Assembly (NCBI RefSeq): GCF_014268585.2
Contig: NZ_CP077092.1
Span: forward strand, 4,873,501-4,937,500
DNA: 64,000 nucleotides
Direction of reading: 5' to 3'
Origin: Pseudomonas iranensis
Lineage (GTDB): Bacteria > Pseudomonadota > Gammaproteobacteria > Pseudomonadales > Pseudomonadaceae
The notes beneath the pieces are model-generated. The model ran no database searches. It had not been told where the DNA came from and saw only the letters and a program-made list of their open reading frames with translations. Position numbers and translations under genes: made by a program. Below, one piece after another: positions 54,148 through 63,942 of the stretch. Positions within the stretch are counted from its first letter, which is position 1; each line of letters opens with the position of its first letter.

Positions 54148-55472
54148 AACCCGCGCGCCTGCTGCTGATCTGGCTGGCTCTGCTGCTGGTTTCCAGCATT
54201 GTGCTCGGCACTTTGCAGGCCTTGCAGATCGACCTCCCGTCCAGCCTGATTTCGATCAACTGGGGGCTGCTGCTCGCGCTGTTGGCCCTGGCGGTTATCG
54301 ACGCTGTGCGCCTCAGGCGCCTGCCCTCGCCACGCATCAAGCGGCAGATGCCCGGCAGCCTGGCTCTGGGACGCTGGGCAGAGGTGAAACTGGAAATCAG
54401 CCATGACTTCGCCGAGCCACTGGACATTGACCTTTTCGACCACATTCCTGACGGTCTCGCATTTGAACATTTGCCACTGAACGTCGAGCTTCGAACCGGC
54501 CAAATCAGCCACATCAGTTACCGCTTGCGCCCAACCAGGCGCGGGCATTTCAGCTTCGAACACTGCGAAGCCAACCTGCCGAGCCCGCTGGGATTGTGGT
54601 CAGGCAAGCGCCTGCTGAAGATCGCCGATCAGACCCGCGTCTACCCGGACTACGCCCGACTGTACGGAGGTGAGTTGCGCGCCGTCGACAACTGGCTCAG
54701 CCAGCTCGGTATACGCCAACGGCAACGTCGTGGTCAGGGCATGGAATTCCATCAGTTGCGCGAATTTCGCGAGGGCGACAGCCTGCGCCAGATCGACTGG
54801 AAAGCCACCGCCCGCCAACGCACGCCGATTGCGCGCGAGTACGAAGATGAACGCGATCAACAGATCATTCTTCTGCTCGATTGCGGAAGGCAAATGCGCA
54901 GTCAGGATGGTGAGTTGTCGCACTTCGACCACGCGCTCAATGCCTGTCTGTTGCTCGCCTATGTGGCGTTGCGTCAGGGCGATGCGGTGGGGTTGAGTAC
55001 GTTTGCCTGCGATCAACCGCGCTACGTGGCGCCGGTCAAAGGCAGCGGTCAACTGAATGTGCTGCTCAATGCGATTTATGACCTCGAGAGTACGCAGCGT
55101 CCTGCTGATTTTCAGGCTGCTGCCAACCAGTTGCTGGCTCGGCAGAAGCGCCGGGCGCTGGTGGTGCTGGTGACCAATTTGCGCGATGAAGATGATGAAC
55201 TGCTGGGCGCGGTCAAGCGCCTGAGCGCAGCACACCGAGTGCTGGTGGCGAGTCTGCGCGAAGAAGCGCTGGATGCGATGCGTCAGACCGCGGTGCAAAC
55301 GCTGCCCGAGGCATTGGCCTACTGCGGCACCGTCAACTTCCTTAATGAGCGTTCGGAACTCCATGAGCGGCTGAGTGCTCATGGAGTTAATGTGGTGGAC
55401 GTCCGCCCCGCAGGATTGGGAGCCGCACTGGTGAAGCGCTATTTTCAGTGGAAAAAATCCGCCACGTTCTAA
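54144..55472 (+). CDS. DUF58 domain-containing protein
   Basis: The 442 residues start at GTG 54144, overlapping the MoxR stop as GTGA. Two N-terminal membrane helices are followed by a beta-rich domain, then the DUF58 core (EFHQLREFREGDSLRQIDWK with YEDERDQQIILLLDCGRQM). That core has a von Willebrand A-like fold with a DxGxx metal-site remnant. DUF58 proteins are the usual partners of MoxR ATPases. It ends 13 bases from the convergent Ig-repeat gene, with no obvious terminator between. Confidence 0.93.
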   Translation: MKPARLLLIWLALLLVSSIVLGTLQALQIDLPSSLISINWGLLLALLALAVIDAVRLRRLPSPRIKRQMPGSLALGRWAEVKLEISHDFAEPLDIDLFDHIPDGLAFEHLPLNVELRTGQISHISYRLRPTRRGHFSFEHCEANLPSPLGLWSGKRLLKIADQTRVYPDYARLYGGELRAVDNWLSQLGIRQRQRRGQGMEFHQLREFREGDSLRQIDWKATARQRTPIAREYEDERDQQIILLLDCGRQMRSQDGELSHFDHALNACLLLAYVALRQGDAVGLSTFACDQPRYVAPVKGSGQLNVLLNAIYDLESTQRPADFQAAANQLLARQKRRALVVLVTNLRDEDDELLGAVKRLSAAHRVLVASLREEALDAMRQTAVQTLPEALAYCGTVNFLNERSELHERLSAHGVNVVDVRPAGLGAALVKRYFQWKKSATF

Positions 55473-55485
55473 TCCGACGGCACAT

Positions 55486-58400
55486 TCAGATCACGACCAG
55501 AGTCAGCGAGTTTTCAGCTGCTCCCACAGGATTGTTCACTATTGCCTTGACATCGACAGAGCCCGTTGCCGTGGGTTCATAAACCACTTTTGACCATCCC
55601 TTCTCATCGCTGGGAGTTCCTCTCAACGGCACACCCTTAACGGTCCAGAACACGCTCATGCCCACGACTGGCTCGCTCAGAATAGTTACGACCTGAACCT
55701 TGATTGTCACGGGCTTGCCCACTTGACCAATGAGCGGTGACGCATTAATCAAACGCAAGATAACGCTCGGCCGAGCAAGCACGTTGATCTTCCGTGTTAC
55801 CGAACCTGTGGCCAGATTCAGTGAAGCCTCCAGTTCAAACTCCCCGACTTCAGCAGCCAGAAATGTTGCTTGAGCAATCCCGTACTCGTCGGAAATCGAT
55901 GTGGGCAGCGATTTACCGGCGTATCGCCAGTTGACTGGCAGGTTTGTTGCGGGTGTGCCTCCGGAGTGGATATTGACGACTGCCCAGGCGTTCACCTCAT
56001 CTGCGCGATAGATCATGGTCCTGTCGCAATTGAGCGATTCAATAATCGGCAGTTGCCCGCTATAAGCCAATACAGCCATATCCCAACCGCCAAGCCCCCC
56101 TTCAACCGTTGCCGTTAGAGCACCATCCCCTTCATTCAAAACCTTGTGAGTCCAATCTGCGATACCCGCGGAATCGGTCACCGAACTCACGACGTACCCG
56201 GCAAACTCCCACGTCACGGTCACTCCTGCCAAAGGTAATCCGGTGAGCGTAGAAGTTACTTTGGCCTTCGCCTGCGCTTGAGCTTCGTCGGCAGGCTGGC
56301 GTGAGTCGGACGACTCATAAAGCTCGGCGATCCGCCTCGGTTGCGCGAGGAAAAGACCCATTGCAATCGAAGCCGAATTGACAGTATCGCCAACCGTTGC
56401 GATGACTTGACTGTTACCTGGAGTTGTAGGAACAAAGCGTACCGACGCCCTTCCGTAAAAATCGGTCTCGGCATCCAGAACACCCAGGTCAGGGTGCGTG
56501 AACGTTACCAAGACTCCTGACATCGGTTTTCCACTGATGGATGATACGACCTGGATGGCCTCCTCGAAGACATCGCACCAAAGAAGCTGCGCACCGGCCT
56601 TGGTGGCCGACGAGCTGATTTTCATCACCCGCGAACCTGTACCCTGCGACATCGCATTGGTCGGCGACAGCCTTGCCAGCCGCTCGGCGGAGAATCGCAA
56701 CGCAAAACTGCCGTCCGTTAGATTTCCCGCGCGCAACTCAAACCTCGCCATTGCGTTGGTGACGACCTGCGCCACGCCCAGCTCTGGCTCATAGCTATTG
56801 CCCAGGGTTGATGGTGCAGTGCCGATATGACCCAGACGTACGGTTTGTCCCTCGAACTCCTCCGGGAAAAACGCCACGATACTGTGAATGCCATTGCGGC
56901 GGGGAAACCCCGTGGCGCTGCCCCAAACCTGACTGGTCTGGCCATCGAAGCTGACCTTGACCCGCGGCCACAGATCTTCTGCCAGCGGCGTGAATGTGGC
57001 GTTTCGCTCCTCGGTGGAACTGTCGTAGGGGCTGAGCAAAGTCGCCCGCACCGTATGCACGCCGGCGCTCACTGGCAGAACGGCAAAACCGGAGTTTCCT
57101 TCGCTGTCGGTGTTGACCGCTACGGGGTCACCGCCAGAGCGCCATGACACCGGCACATTGGCAGCCGCCTTCCCGGTAAAACGCGATACCACATTAGCCC
57201 ACGTCCAGGCTCGATCCAGATCCACTACCGGGTCCACCGGTGATTCCACTATGTAATTGAAACTCAGGGCATTATTTGCCAGAACCATGGGAGTGACGGG
57301 GGCGACGAATGCCAATTGAGGCAGATTTGCAGCGAGCGCAAAGTCGCCTGCCGTCTTGCTGCCGCTGAAGCCAAGCTCCCAGATGGCGCCCTCTGCACCC
57401 AGCGGTTGCGATTGCGTCAAGGGCGGACTCACGGTCGCATCCAAATCGCCGTCAGGCGTTCCCGACCAGTCCAGCTTTGCTGACAGGCCCACCAGCGGAC
57501 TTAGCTCATTGAGCCAGACGGTAAACCGATGATCCGCACCGAGGCAGGGATAGAGTTTCTGCCCGTCAAGTGCTGCCGAGACGCGATCCAGTCTGACGCC
57601 AAGCTCTCGGGTCAGGTCCTGATTGATGAAACGCCCGCACAACTCGCGATCGTCTGCAACGTCGTCGGCTCGCAAACGCAACTCAAAGGATCTGCTCAGA
57701 CTTTCGGCGGCGCTGGAGGACAGGGTCCATGTCAATCCATCAGCCCCCAGCAGGAAAGAAACGCCGAGATCAGCCGGGTTCAGACCAATCAGTGGATCGC
57801 CCTCTCGCCAATCCAGACTGATGCGTTTGCTGCCGATCCATGGGCTGCCAGCAACTGGACTGACCTTCAGCACATGTGTCTGTCCATGCCGGCAAACCAA
57901 TCCTATGGTCTGGAGATCGATTGCTTCGCCGTCCATGGTTAATGTCACATGCGCCTTCCAGATGCTGGTGGCAATCGCCTTCACGACAAATTCCATCTCG
58001 CTCGGCTCGGCTTCTTCGTGAGCCTTGATGGTGGCAGTTACACGATGGTCTCCCGCGCCTCCAGGCTGATGGCTATGACTGGCCCAACCACCGGTGCCTG
58101 TCAGGGTCCTCGTCACGCTCCCATCCGGCTTTTTCCAGAAAACCAGCGCTCCCTCTACCGGGCCACTTGGTCCTGATGCCGTCTTGTGCAATACCTGCAC
58201 CCACATCCGTGCACTTTCGTTTTCACCTACCACGCAAGTTCTGTCAGGCCCTCGCACCTCACCAGGTATAACGTCATTGCGCGCCAGCGACATGGGTTTG
58301 GCAGGCGAGCTTTCCAACAGATGCGCAGAGCTCAGTTGCAGCGAAAACCGGCCATCCTGTCTGTCCTCGTTATCCAGACGATATTCAAGTATTCCATCCG

Positions 58401-58590
58401 GACCTACACGAGCGGCTGTTTCGAGCGGTGGCGAAACGGTAACACCCAATTTATCGGCAGGTTCACCAATCCAGTGCAGCCTCACATCGGTGTCCCAGAG
58501 AATCTCAGGGAAGCGGATCCGCAAGTCGTACACTGTCCCGCGGTTGGGGTATCCCTTCTGCTCCCAGGGCTGCGCTACTCCCCTGCACAT
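55486..58590 (-). CDS. Ig-like repeat protein, C-terminal part of a frameshifted gene
   Basis: The frame begins at a poor ATG (MCRGVAQPWEQKG) with no ribosome-binding site and overlaps the upstream frame by 86 bases. It carries six Ig-like (Big_1/invasin-like) modules of about 90 residues, for example VPVSWRSGGDPVAVNTDSEG and VTFTHPDLGVLDAETDFYGR. In its N-terminal two-thirds these alternate with a second repeated module (DGQ..W..GFP..VRLGHIG type). It is best read as residues from about 412 onward of one protein of about 1444 residues whose N-terminus is encoded at 58505-59821. There is no signal peptide or membrane anchor. The role is unknown; it is linked to the Tc-like gene upstream. Confidence 0.7.
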   Translation of the reverse strand: MCRGVAQPWEQKGYPNRGTVYDLRIRFPEILWDTDVRLHWIGEPADKLGVTVSPPLETAARVGPDGILEYRLDNEDRQDGRFSLQLSSAHLLESSPAKPMSLARNDVIPGEVRGPDRTCVVGENESARMWVQVLHKTASGPSGPVEGALVFWKKPDGSVTRTLTGTGGWASHSHQPGGAGDHRVTATIKAHEEAEPSEMEFVVKAIATSIWKAHVTLTMDGEAIDLQTIGLVCRHGQTHVLKVSPVAGSPWIGSKRISLDWREGDPLIGLNPADLGVSFLLGADGLTWTLSSSAAESLSRSFELRLRADDVADDRELCGRFINQDLTRELGVRLDRVSAALDGQKLYPCLGADHRFTVWLNELSPLVGLSAKLDWSGTPDGDLDATVSPPLTQSQPLGAEGAIWELGFSGSKTAGDFALAANLPQLAFVAPVTPMVLANNALSFNYIVESPVDPVVDLDRAWTWANVVSRFTGKAAANVPVSWRSGGDPVAVNTDSEGNSGFAVLPVSAGVHTVRATLLSPYDSSTEERNATFTPLAEDLWPRVKVSFDGQTSQVWGSATGFPRRNGIHSIVAFFPEEFEGQTVRLGHIGTAPSTLGNSYEPELGVAQVVTNAMARFELRAGNLTDGSFALRFSAERLARLSPTNAMSQGTGSRVMKISSSATKAGAQLLWCDVFEEAIQVVSSISGKPMSGVLVTFTHPDLGVLDAETDFYGRASVRFVPTTPGNSQVIATVGDTVNSASIAMGLFLAQPRRIAELYESSDSRQPADEAQAQAKAKVTSTLTGLPLAGVTVTWEFAGYVVSSVTDSAGIADWTHKVLNEGDGALTATVEGGLGGWDMAVLAYSGQLPIIESLNCDRTMIYRADEVNAWAVVNIHSGGTPATNLPVNWRYAGKSLPTSISDEYGIAQATFLAAEVGEFELEASLNLATGSVTRKINVLARPSVILRLINASPLIGQVGKPVTIKVQVVTILSEPVVGMSVFWTVKGVPLRGTPSDEKGWSKVVYEPTATGSVDVKAIVNNPVGAAENSLTLVVI

Positions 58591-59821
58591 CCAGCGTGCA
58601 AAGCTCCTTCAGCGGGTCGGTCGCCAATACCTTGACCTCAAAGACGTGAGTTACTACACCGCCGAGGTAATAGAGACTTTCGACAGAGGTTTCGATGCGC
58701 ACAACGCCGGCTGCAACCGGTACATGTTCAAACCATGCCCAGCCCTCACGGTCGGTCGTCGTTGTCTGCCTGTTCCTCTTCGGCGCAGGCTTGGCGCGCG
58801 TACCTGTTATCTTCCAGCTGACCTTTTTCCCTTGCAGTGCCTTTTGGGTGTAATACGAGCCCACACGGACGCCAACCCTTATCGTTTGGCCATGCTCGAG
58901 AACCACGTAATGCGCTGCGTTTTCGAACTGGAGAAACTTCAAACGGTGATCACCCAGCGAGACGGAAATGTCCAGCACGGGGGCGTTGAACTCGTTCGCT
59001 AAGCGCAGAGTGAAAAGATAGGGGCGGTCGCCGTCGATCTCCGGGCAATCGAAACGCCAAAAGTCATCCAGCGGTTTGTCCCTGCCACAGTCTGGATCGG
59101 CGACAATTGCGCCCTGAGGATTATTTTCGATAGTCAAGGAAGCCTGCGTCCCTCGCCAGGCATCATCCTGCGCGTGCACACATCTGAATCGGTGCGAAAG
59201 CTCGCCGAGGGCTCCAAAGCACAGCGGCACAGCCCGCTGGAGTGGAAACTGTTTCCCATCCAGCTCAAATGTTTGTACCTGCGTCGCCGGCAAATGCAAC
59301 TGCAGGTCAAGCCCGGTGATAAGCAGCGACGAGGTAAAGTCACCTTCTTCGTTGCCCGGACTGATGACTTCGACTCGAAGTATGTTTTTGTCCTCAAGGG
59401 GCAATGTCACATCCACTTCGTATGCGCGCGGTTCGAATATCGGGGCCAGACCATTGTTCTCGTCCACAAGGTCGGCCTGCCGATCACGAAGTGGCCCCGC
59501 CAGCAAAGCAATTTCCTGCTTTTCGGGGGATCCTTCCACGCTGAGTATCAAGCGGCCGTCCTCACTGTGATTCATCACATTGAGACAGCTCAAGACATAC
59601 CTGACGTCGATTCCGGCACTCTTGGATAACGTCATCCGTTGAGAAACGGATGCGCCGTCGGAAGCGGAAAGCACGCGTATCTCGTCGCCGTTTGCACATT
59701 CAAAAGCCTTCGTTATAAGGTTCGACGGTTTGACCGGTCCTCTTGTCCAGCTTTCGAGCCCCAGGGAAAAATCACCATTGCGCAGCAGATTCCGTAATGC
59801 CCTGACGTCGTAATCAGACAT
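58505..59821 (-). CDS. Ig-like repeat protein, N-terminal part of a frameshifted gene
   Basis: This frame starts MSDYDVRALRNLLRNGDFSL, and its ATG overlaps the TcaB-like stop by 8 bases. The first 160 residues resemble a carbohydrate-binding-type jelly roll (LLRNGDFSLGLESWTRG, FTSSLLITGLDLQLHLPA). A linker and the first Ig-like module follow (GKKVSWKITGTRAKPAPKRN..TDREGWAWFEHVPVAAGVV). The family-like sequence ends at TLDVQG; the last residues, SSAALGAEGIPQPRDSVRLA, look out of frame. One base removed from the G run at 58580 would join it to the next frame. No signal peptide. Confidence 0.7.
   Translation of the reverse strand: MSDYDVRALRNLLRNGDFSLGLESWTRGPVKPSNLITKAFECANGDEIRVLSASDGASVSQRMTLSKSAGIDVRYVLSCLNVMNHSEDGRLILSVEGSPEKQEIALLAGPLRDRQADLVDENNGLAPIFEPRAYEVDVTLPLEDKNILRVEVISPGNEEGDFTSSLLITGLDLQLHLPATQVQTFELDGKQFPLQRAVPLCFGALGELSHRFRCVHAQDDAWRGTQASLTIENNPQGAIVADPDCGRDKPLDDFWRFDCPEIDGDRPYLFTLRLANEFNAPVLDISVSLGDHRLKFLQFENAAHYVVLEHGQTIRVGVRVGSYYTQKALQGKKVSWKITGTRAKPAPKRNRQTTTTDREGWAWFEHVPVAAGVVRIETSVESLYYLGGVVTHVFEVKVLATDPLKELCTLDVQGSSAALGAEGIPQPRDSVRLADPLP
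58580..58583 (-). other. Apparent frameshift site in the Ig-repeat gene (GGGG on the minus strand)
   Basis: Read with GGG instead of GGGG, the two frames join as TLDVQG-VAQPWEQKGYPNRG. This lines up without gaps (Asp to Pro, 15 residues) with a later copy of the same module, FDGQTSQVWGSATGFPRRNG. That supports a one-base insertion, a sequencing error in a homopolymer, or less likely programmed frameshifting. Confidence 0.75.
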
Positions 59822-62800
59822 GACGCTGACTCCGTTTGGCCTTGCGCTTACTGGCGGTCTGCATCGCTTCTGTTACCAGATTTTCCACGGCCAGCCGGAA
59901 CGGCGCCTCACCGGCCTTGGCCGTATAACGTATGGTGATGATGATGTCGGTGATGGACGCGAGCAGAGCAGCCTGCGCGGCCAGGCTCCACCACGGAAAT
60001 TCGATGGACCACGATGAAACGACTCCCGTACATGCAAAGGTGCGAAGCAAGCCCGCGTCCTGCTCATCCGCCACGCGTCCATCATCCCTGACGCCCTCGG
60101 AAATTCCGATCTGTTGTCCTGGGCGCACATTGACCACCATGCCTGCAGGTGGATTCTGGTCATTGGTTCCGTGTAGAAAGTCCACCACTCGCGGCGATGG
60201 GCTGATGACGGTTCGACTGCCGTTCTGCCTCACAGTGGCGACAGCACACTCATACGGCGCAAGCAGTACCGGGAGGTCCACTTCAACCGATTGAATCAGA
60301 CGGCAATATTCACCGGGACTGCCGCGGTTAAGATTCAACTCTGTCACTTCGAATGCCAGCCGGCCGGTGGTCTGCAACTTTTGCAACGCCTTGGCCCAGG
60401 TGGGTGCATCGAGCTGAGGTTCGACGTCATCATCAAAGAGCTGGCGCAAGGAAATGATCTTGATTCGCTCGATACGCCGCTCATAGCTCTGCAGGTGATC
60501 GCGCTCGATGTTCATCAGAAAGTTATTGAGGTGCTCGGCAGCCGCCAGACCATGATGTTTCTCCGACCATGGCTGAGGCAAAGCCGGCCGCGAGTCGTAA
60601 TCGCCGGTTTGCGCAGCGCGCGATGCCAGCACACTGAGGCACAGGCTGCGCGTGGCATCATAAGCCTGGTAATACAGCGCCTTGAGCTGTGCCAGCAACC
60701 AGTCGTACAACTGGCTGTGAGTGCTGCGTTTCTGCAAGAAGTCGTAAAGCGCCAACGCTTGGCGATTTGTCTGCAATACCAGTTGCTCGCTGGCCCGGGC
60801 CGCTTCCACTGCAATTTCCTGCGCCTTGATCTGCTCGTCAAGCGCCGACAGTTCAGCGAGCGCGAGGTTGCGCTGCATTCCCCATTCGCGGCGACGCAGA
60901 CGATAGCCTTCAGCCACTGCTCTCTTTTCCGCGTCTGCCGACTTGCCCATGGACGCAATTTGCATACCACGGGCAACGGCATGGCCCACAGTTTCAGGAA
61001 ACATATTGCCGAAGGACATACCAGCGATTTTGGGTACGAGGGCCATTGCCGCTGCGGTGACCTCCATGGCCGTCGACGCCTGATTGAGTTGTTTGGCGGC
61101 GAGAATGTCATCCATGATCCGGTACTCTTCAGCACTTACATTTTCAGTGAACCACTCGGACAAACCATCGTAACGTTGCTGCACCGCCTCGCGACTTTGC
61201 TGCAACGCTACCAGCGTCGCTTCCATTTGAGCGATGGACTTTTCCTGAATGGCCTTTGTCCATTCGCCTTGCTCAACCAAATGCCGTTGCTGTATCTCAA
61301 CCTGTTGTGCTGTATCGCGCTGTTCCAGAAAGCGCAGCACCCGGTCGCCGAACTCCTTCAACATCTGCACGGAGCGCAGCGCGAACTCGAATGTCACTCG
61401 CCAGTTATAGGCATTGACGACTGCCCCCCCGCCCATTGGTCTGGGGCCGGCGTTGGGTCCAGCAGCCAGATCACGTAACAGTTGCGCAGGATCACCCGGT
61501 TGTTCATACAGCGGCAGGTAAAGATCCTTGCCATCAATGCTCAACCAATTGCGCAAGTTGTTTAGACGACGCTGCGGCAGTTGGAACAGCGCCGTCAAGC
61601 GGTCATTGGTCGGGAACTTGAACGGCCCGCTCGCAAGCATGCCCATCGATGGTTTGAAACGGGCAGAAGGAGGTACGTCTGCCAGGGAATAAATCAGAGC
61701 ACGTTCAAATGCCTCCAGCCCCGGGCGTGTCCTGCTGTTTTCAAGTAGCGCCCCGAGCGATACCGGTTGCCAGTCCGTCACCGAACGCGCTGAAGGCGGG
61801 TCGCCCATTAGCTCTTGGGCCTGCAGATAACACTCTTTGGCGAGCACCAAACTGTCCCGCGTCTGTTGGCGGTAATACCAGTCACCTTCTTCGATCAGGT
61901 TCTTGACGAATTCGATGAAGGTCAGAATCCTGAAATGTCGCGGGTTCGAGTACGCAACTGCGTATGGGTCGTCCTCTGTAAGGCACTCATGGCCGACATT
62001 GCCTTTCTGCACCAGCGGGCGGCATCGCCAGTAGTCCGGTTTGGCGGGAGAACTCTTCGTCGTCGATGGGTCAGCAATGGCTTGCGGGTCGAACACCCTG
62101 CGTAACCAAAGATCGGACTCGCGATAACGGTTCTCTTCGCGAAGGCGGGCGGCCACCAGATGATGCAAATAAAAAAACAGCTCCCAAAAATACAAGCCGT
62201 TGGCCCCGTCGAATGCACCGTTTGGCTCATTGACCTCTCCGGCTTCGGAAGCCGGTTCAACCAGGAACTGCGTCGTCCAATCGAACAAGGCATCCAGCGA
62301 AAAGTTGGCAAGGGCGGCCAGATGCGGGGCGAACAACGAGTTCAGGCGCACCCGCGCCAAAGTGTCCGGCTTGTTGAATGCCAAAAACTGCGCCGCGTCG
62401 TTTCGGTTCTTTTCCAGCACAGCAGGGTCGAAGCGCGCGATGCCCGTCATGGTCAACACGAATTTTTTTCTACCGTAACCTGTAGAGGAGTCGCTGGCGC
62501 CGAAGGTGAAAGTGAGGGGTGTGAGAAATCCACCGGCCGCACGCGTGTAAGTCAACGATACAGTCTGCCATCCGCCCAGCCCCGGGAATGAGCCGGTAAT
62601 TATTTCTGGGTCTTGGCCTGACCCAGGGTTGGTCAGTGTCAAATCAAAATTGACGTTCGCCGCGCTCCCCTGGCTGTTCGTTTTGCAAAAGCCCTGAACA
62701 ATCAGCTTGTCTCCCGTGGAGTGGGTGAGCAGGATGGCGTGCAATCCATAGAACTCAGTCAGCGTCCCCTTCACTTCGTCCGAGGCTTCAACCTTCGGCA

Positions 62801-63902
62801 AGCTTTGCTCAGTCAACGAATGCTGGACGGTCAGGACGCTGTCGAAACGTTCCGCCAGAATTTCCAGCCAGCCGCCCTCATACCAGGCAACAGGGCGAAA
62901 CAGCGCATCGAGCAACACTGGAGTCGCTGCCTTGGCACCGTTGAAGAACAATACGCCCAGACAGCCGTTGGGATGACTTTTGCTGACCTGAACCGTGGCG
63001 ATCAAGCGACTGCCAAGAGCAGGAGGCGTATCTGGATAGGATATGTTTTGCAGATTCGTTGTAGGCGACCAGTCGCCATTCTGAGACCTGAAAGCAAGGT
63101 TGATGCTCAACTTGTAGGGAACATATCCTTCCTGGTCCTTCCCAAGCTCGTCTGCAAGTTCAGCCCAGACCAGACAAGGCCGACCATTCCAGAACACCGG
63201 ACGCATATCCAGTACCGTTCCGGTAACCCCGACATCAATGGGTGCCCATGGCCCCCATGCCGCCGGACTGATTGCAGCACAGCTCGGCGTCAGTTCGATT
63301 TGCGCCTCGCGCCAGAAGTATCGGTAAGGCGCCACTCGCTCACGACCGATAAAGAAATAGCGTCCCTTCACAGCCGAGTCGCCGTGCAGGAAAGCACTGA
63401 TGACTTCCAGATTGCAGAACCCTTCAAAGGCTTTCAGATAGTTGCGAACGGCAACCGACACCGAATCGGTACTGAGCCGTGTCTGATTCAGATCGGTCAT
63501 CAGCGTCAGGAACAACTGCGTCATGCCCGGCCGCACGAACGGTGTCATGTAGTTTTCCGGATAGATCAAAAGCATCTGCAATGCCGACCAGTCCGAATAG
63601 CTTCTGTAAAGCTCCCAGCGCTTGAGATCGTCTTGAGGAAACCGAGCTGTCACATAGCCCGGCTCAAGCCGCTGATAGGCGGCGTGGACGAACTTCTGCG
63701 CACAGCTGATCCCCTCGGCGCCACGTGCGCTGGGCACCTTGGGACTGTCCTGCGTGTCCAGACGCAGCAATTCATCAAGATGCTCAGGTTTTTTGATGTT
63801 GTGATACCGGTGACGTGTTTTATCAGCGAAGTAGCTCACGCAGAATTCCGTGAGCGCAATGCGATATTGGTTGTTCAGGTCGTCGATGATGCTTTGGCTC
63901 AT
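59814..63902 (-). CDS. TcaB-like Tc toxin A subunit (C-terminal half type)
   Basis: The 1362 residues start MSQSIIDDLNNQYRIALTEF behind AAGGA. The sequence follows the C-terminal half of Photorhabdus-type TcA. Order: end of the helical shell with YRSYSDWSALQMLLIYPENY (about residue 112), a neuraminidase-like region (about 180-310, GRYFFIGRERVAPYRYFWRE), and the long pore-forming coiled coil (about 850-1065) with a hydrophobic hairpin tip (AMALVPKIAGMSFGNMFP). The TcB-binding domain (about 1150-1330) has SVEVDLPVLLAPYECAVATV and ITDIIITIRYTAKAG. The large N-terminal shell and receptor-binding domains are missing, as in split TcaA/TcaB systems. No signal peptide. Likely an insect-active or contact toxin component; its activity is inference. 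Confidence 0.88.
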   Translation of the reverse strand: MSQSIIDDLNNQYRIALTEFCVSYFADKTRHRYHNIKKPEHLDELLRLDTQDSPKVPSARGAEGISCAQKFVHAAYQRLEPGYVTARFPQDDLKRWELYRSYSDWSALQMLLIYPENYMTPFVRPGMTQLFLTLMTDLNQTRLSTDSVSVAVRNYLKAFEGFCNLEVISAFLHGDSAVKGRYFFIGRERVAPYRYFWREAQIELTPSCAAISPAAWGPWAPIDVGVTGTVLDMRPVFWNGRPCLVWAELADELGKDQEGYVPYKLSINLAFRSQNGDWSPTTNLQNISYPDTPPALGSRLIATVQVSKSHPNGCLGVLFFNGAKAATPVLLDALFRPVAWYEGGWLEILAERFDSVLTVQHSLTEQSLPKVEASDEVKGTLTEFYGLHAILLTHSTGDKLIVQGFCKTNSQGSAANVNFDLTLTNPGSGQDPEIITGSFPGLGGWQTVSLTYTRAAGGFLTPLTFTFGASDSSTGYGRKKFVLTMTGIARFDPAVLEKNRNDAAQFLAFNKPDTLARVRLNSLFAPHLAALANFSLDALFDWTTQFLVEPASEAGEVNEPNGAFDGANGLYFWELFFYLHHLVAARLREENRYRESDLWLRRVFDPQAIADPSTTKSSPAKPDYWRCRPLVQKGNVGHECLTEDDPYAVAYSNPRHFRILTFIEFVKNLIEEGDWYYRQQTRDSLVLAKECYLQAQELMGDPPSARSVTDWQPVSLGALLENSRTRPGLEAFERALIYSLADVPPSARFKPSMGMLASGPFKFPTNDRLTALFQLPQRRLNNLRNWLSIDGKDLYLPLYEQPGDPAQLLRDLAAGPNAGPRPMGGGAVVNAYNWRVTFEFALRSVQMLKEFGDRVLRFLEQRDTAQQVEIQQRHLVEQGEWTKAIQEKSIAQMEATLVALQQSREAVQQRYDGLSEWFTENVSAEEYRIMDDILAAKQLNQASTAMEVTAAAMALVPKIAGMSFGNMFPETVGHAVARGMQIASMGKSADAEKRAVAEGYRLRRREWGMQRNLALAELSALDEQIKAQEIAVEAARASEQLVLQTNRQALALYDFLQKRSTHSQLYDWLLAQLKALYYQAYDATRSLCLSVLASRAAQTGDYDSRPALPQPWSEKHHGLAAAEHLNNFLMNIERDHLQSYERRIERIKIISLRQLFDDDVEPQLDAPTWAKALQKLQTTGRLAFEVTELNLNRGSPGEYCRLIQSVEVDLPVLLAPYECAVATVRQNGSRTVISPSPRVVDFLHGTNDQNPPAGMVVNVRPGQQIGISEGVRDDGRVADEQDAGLLRTFACTGVVSSWSIEFPWWSLAAQAALLASITDIIITIRYTAKAGEAPFRLAVENLVTEAMQTASKRKAKRSQRHV

Positions 63903-63942
63903 GATCCTTGCTCCAGTCATACGGGCTGCGCGGACATCGTGT

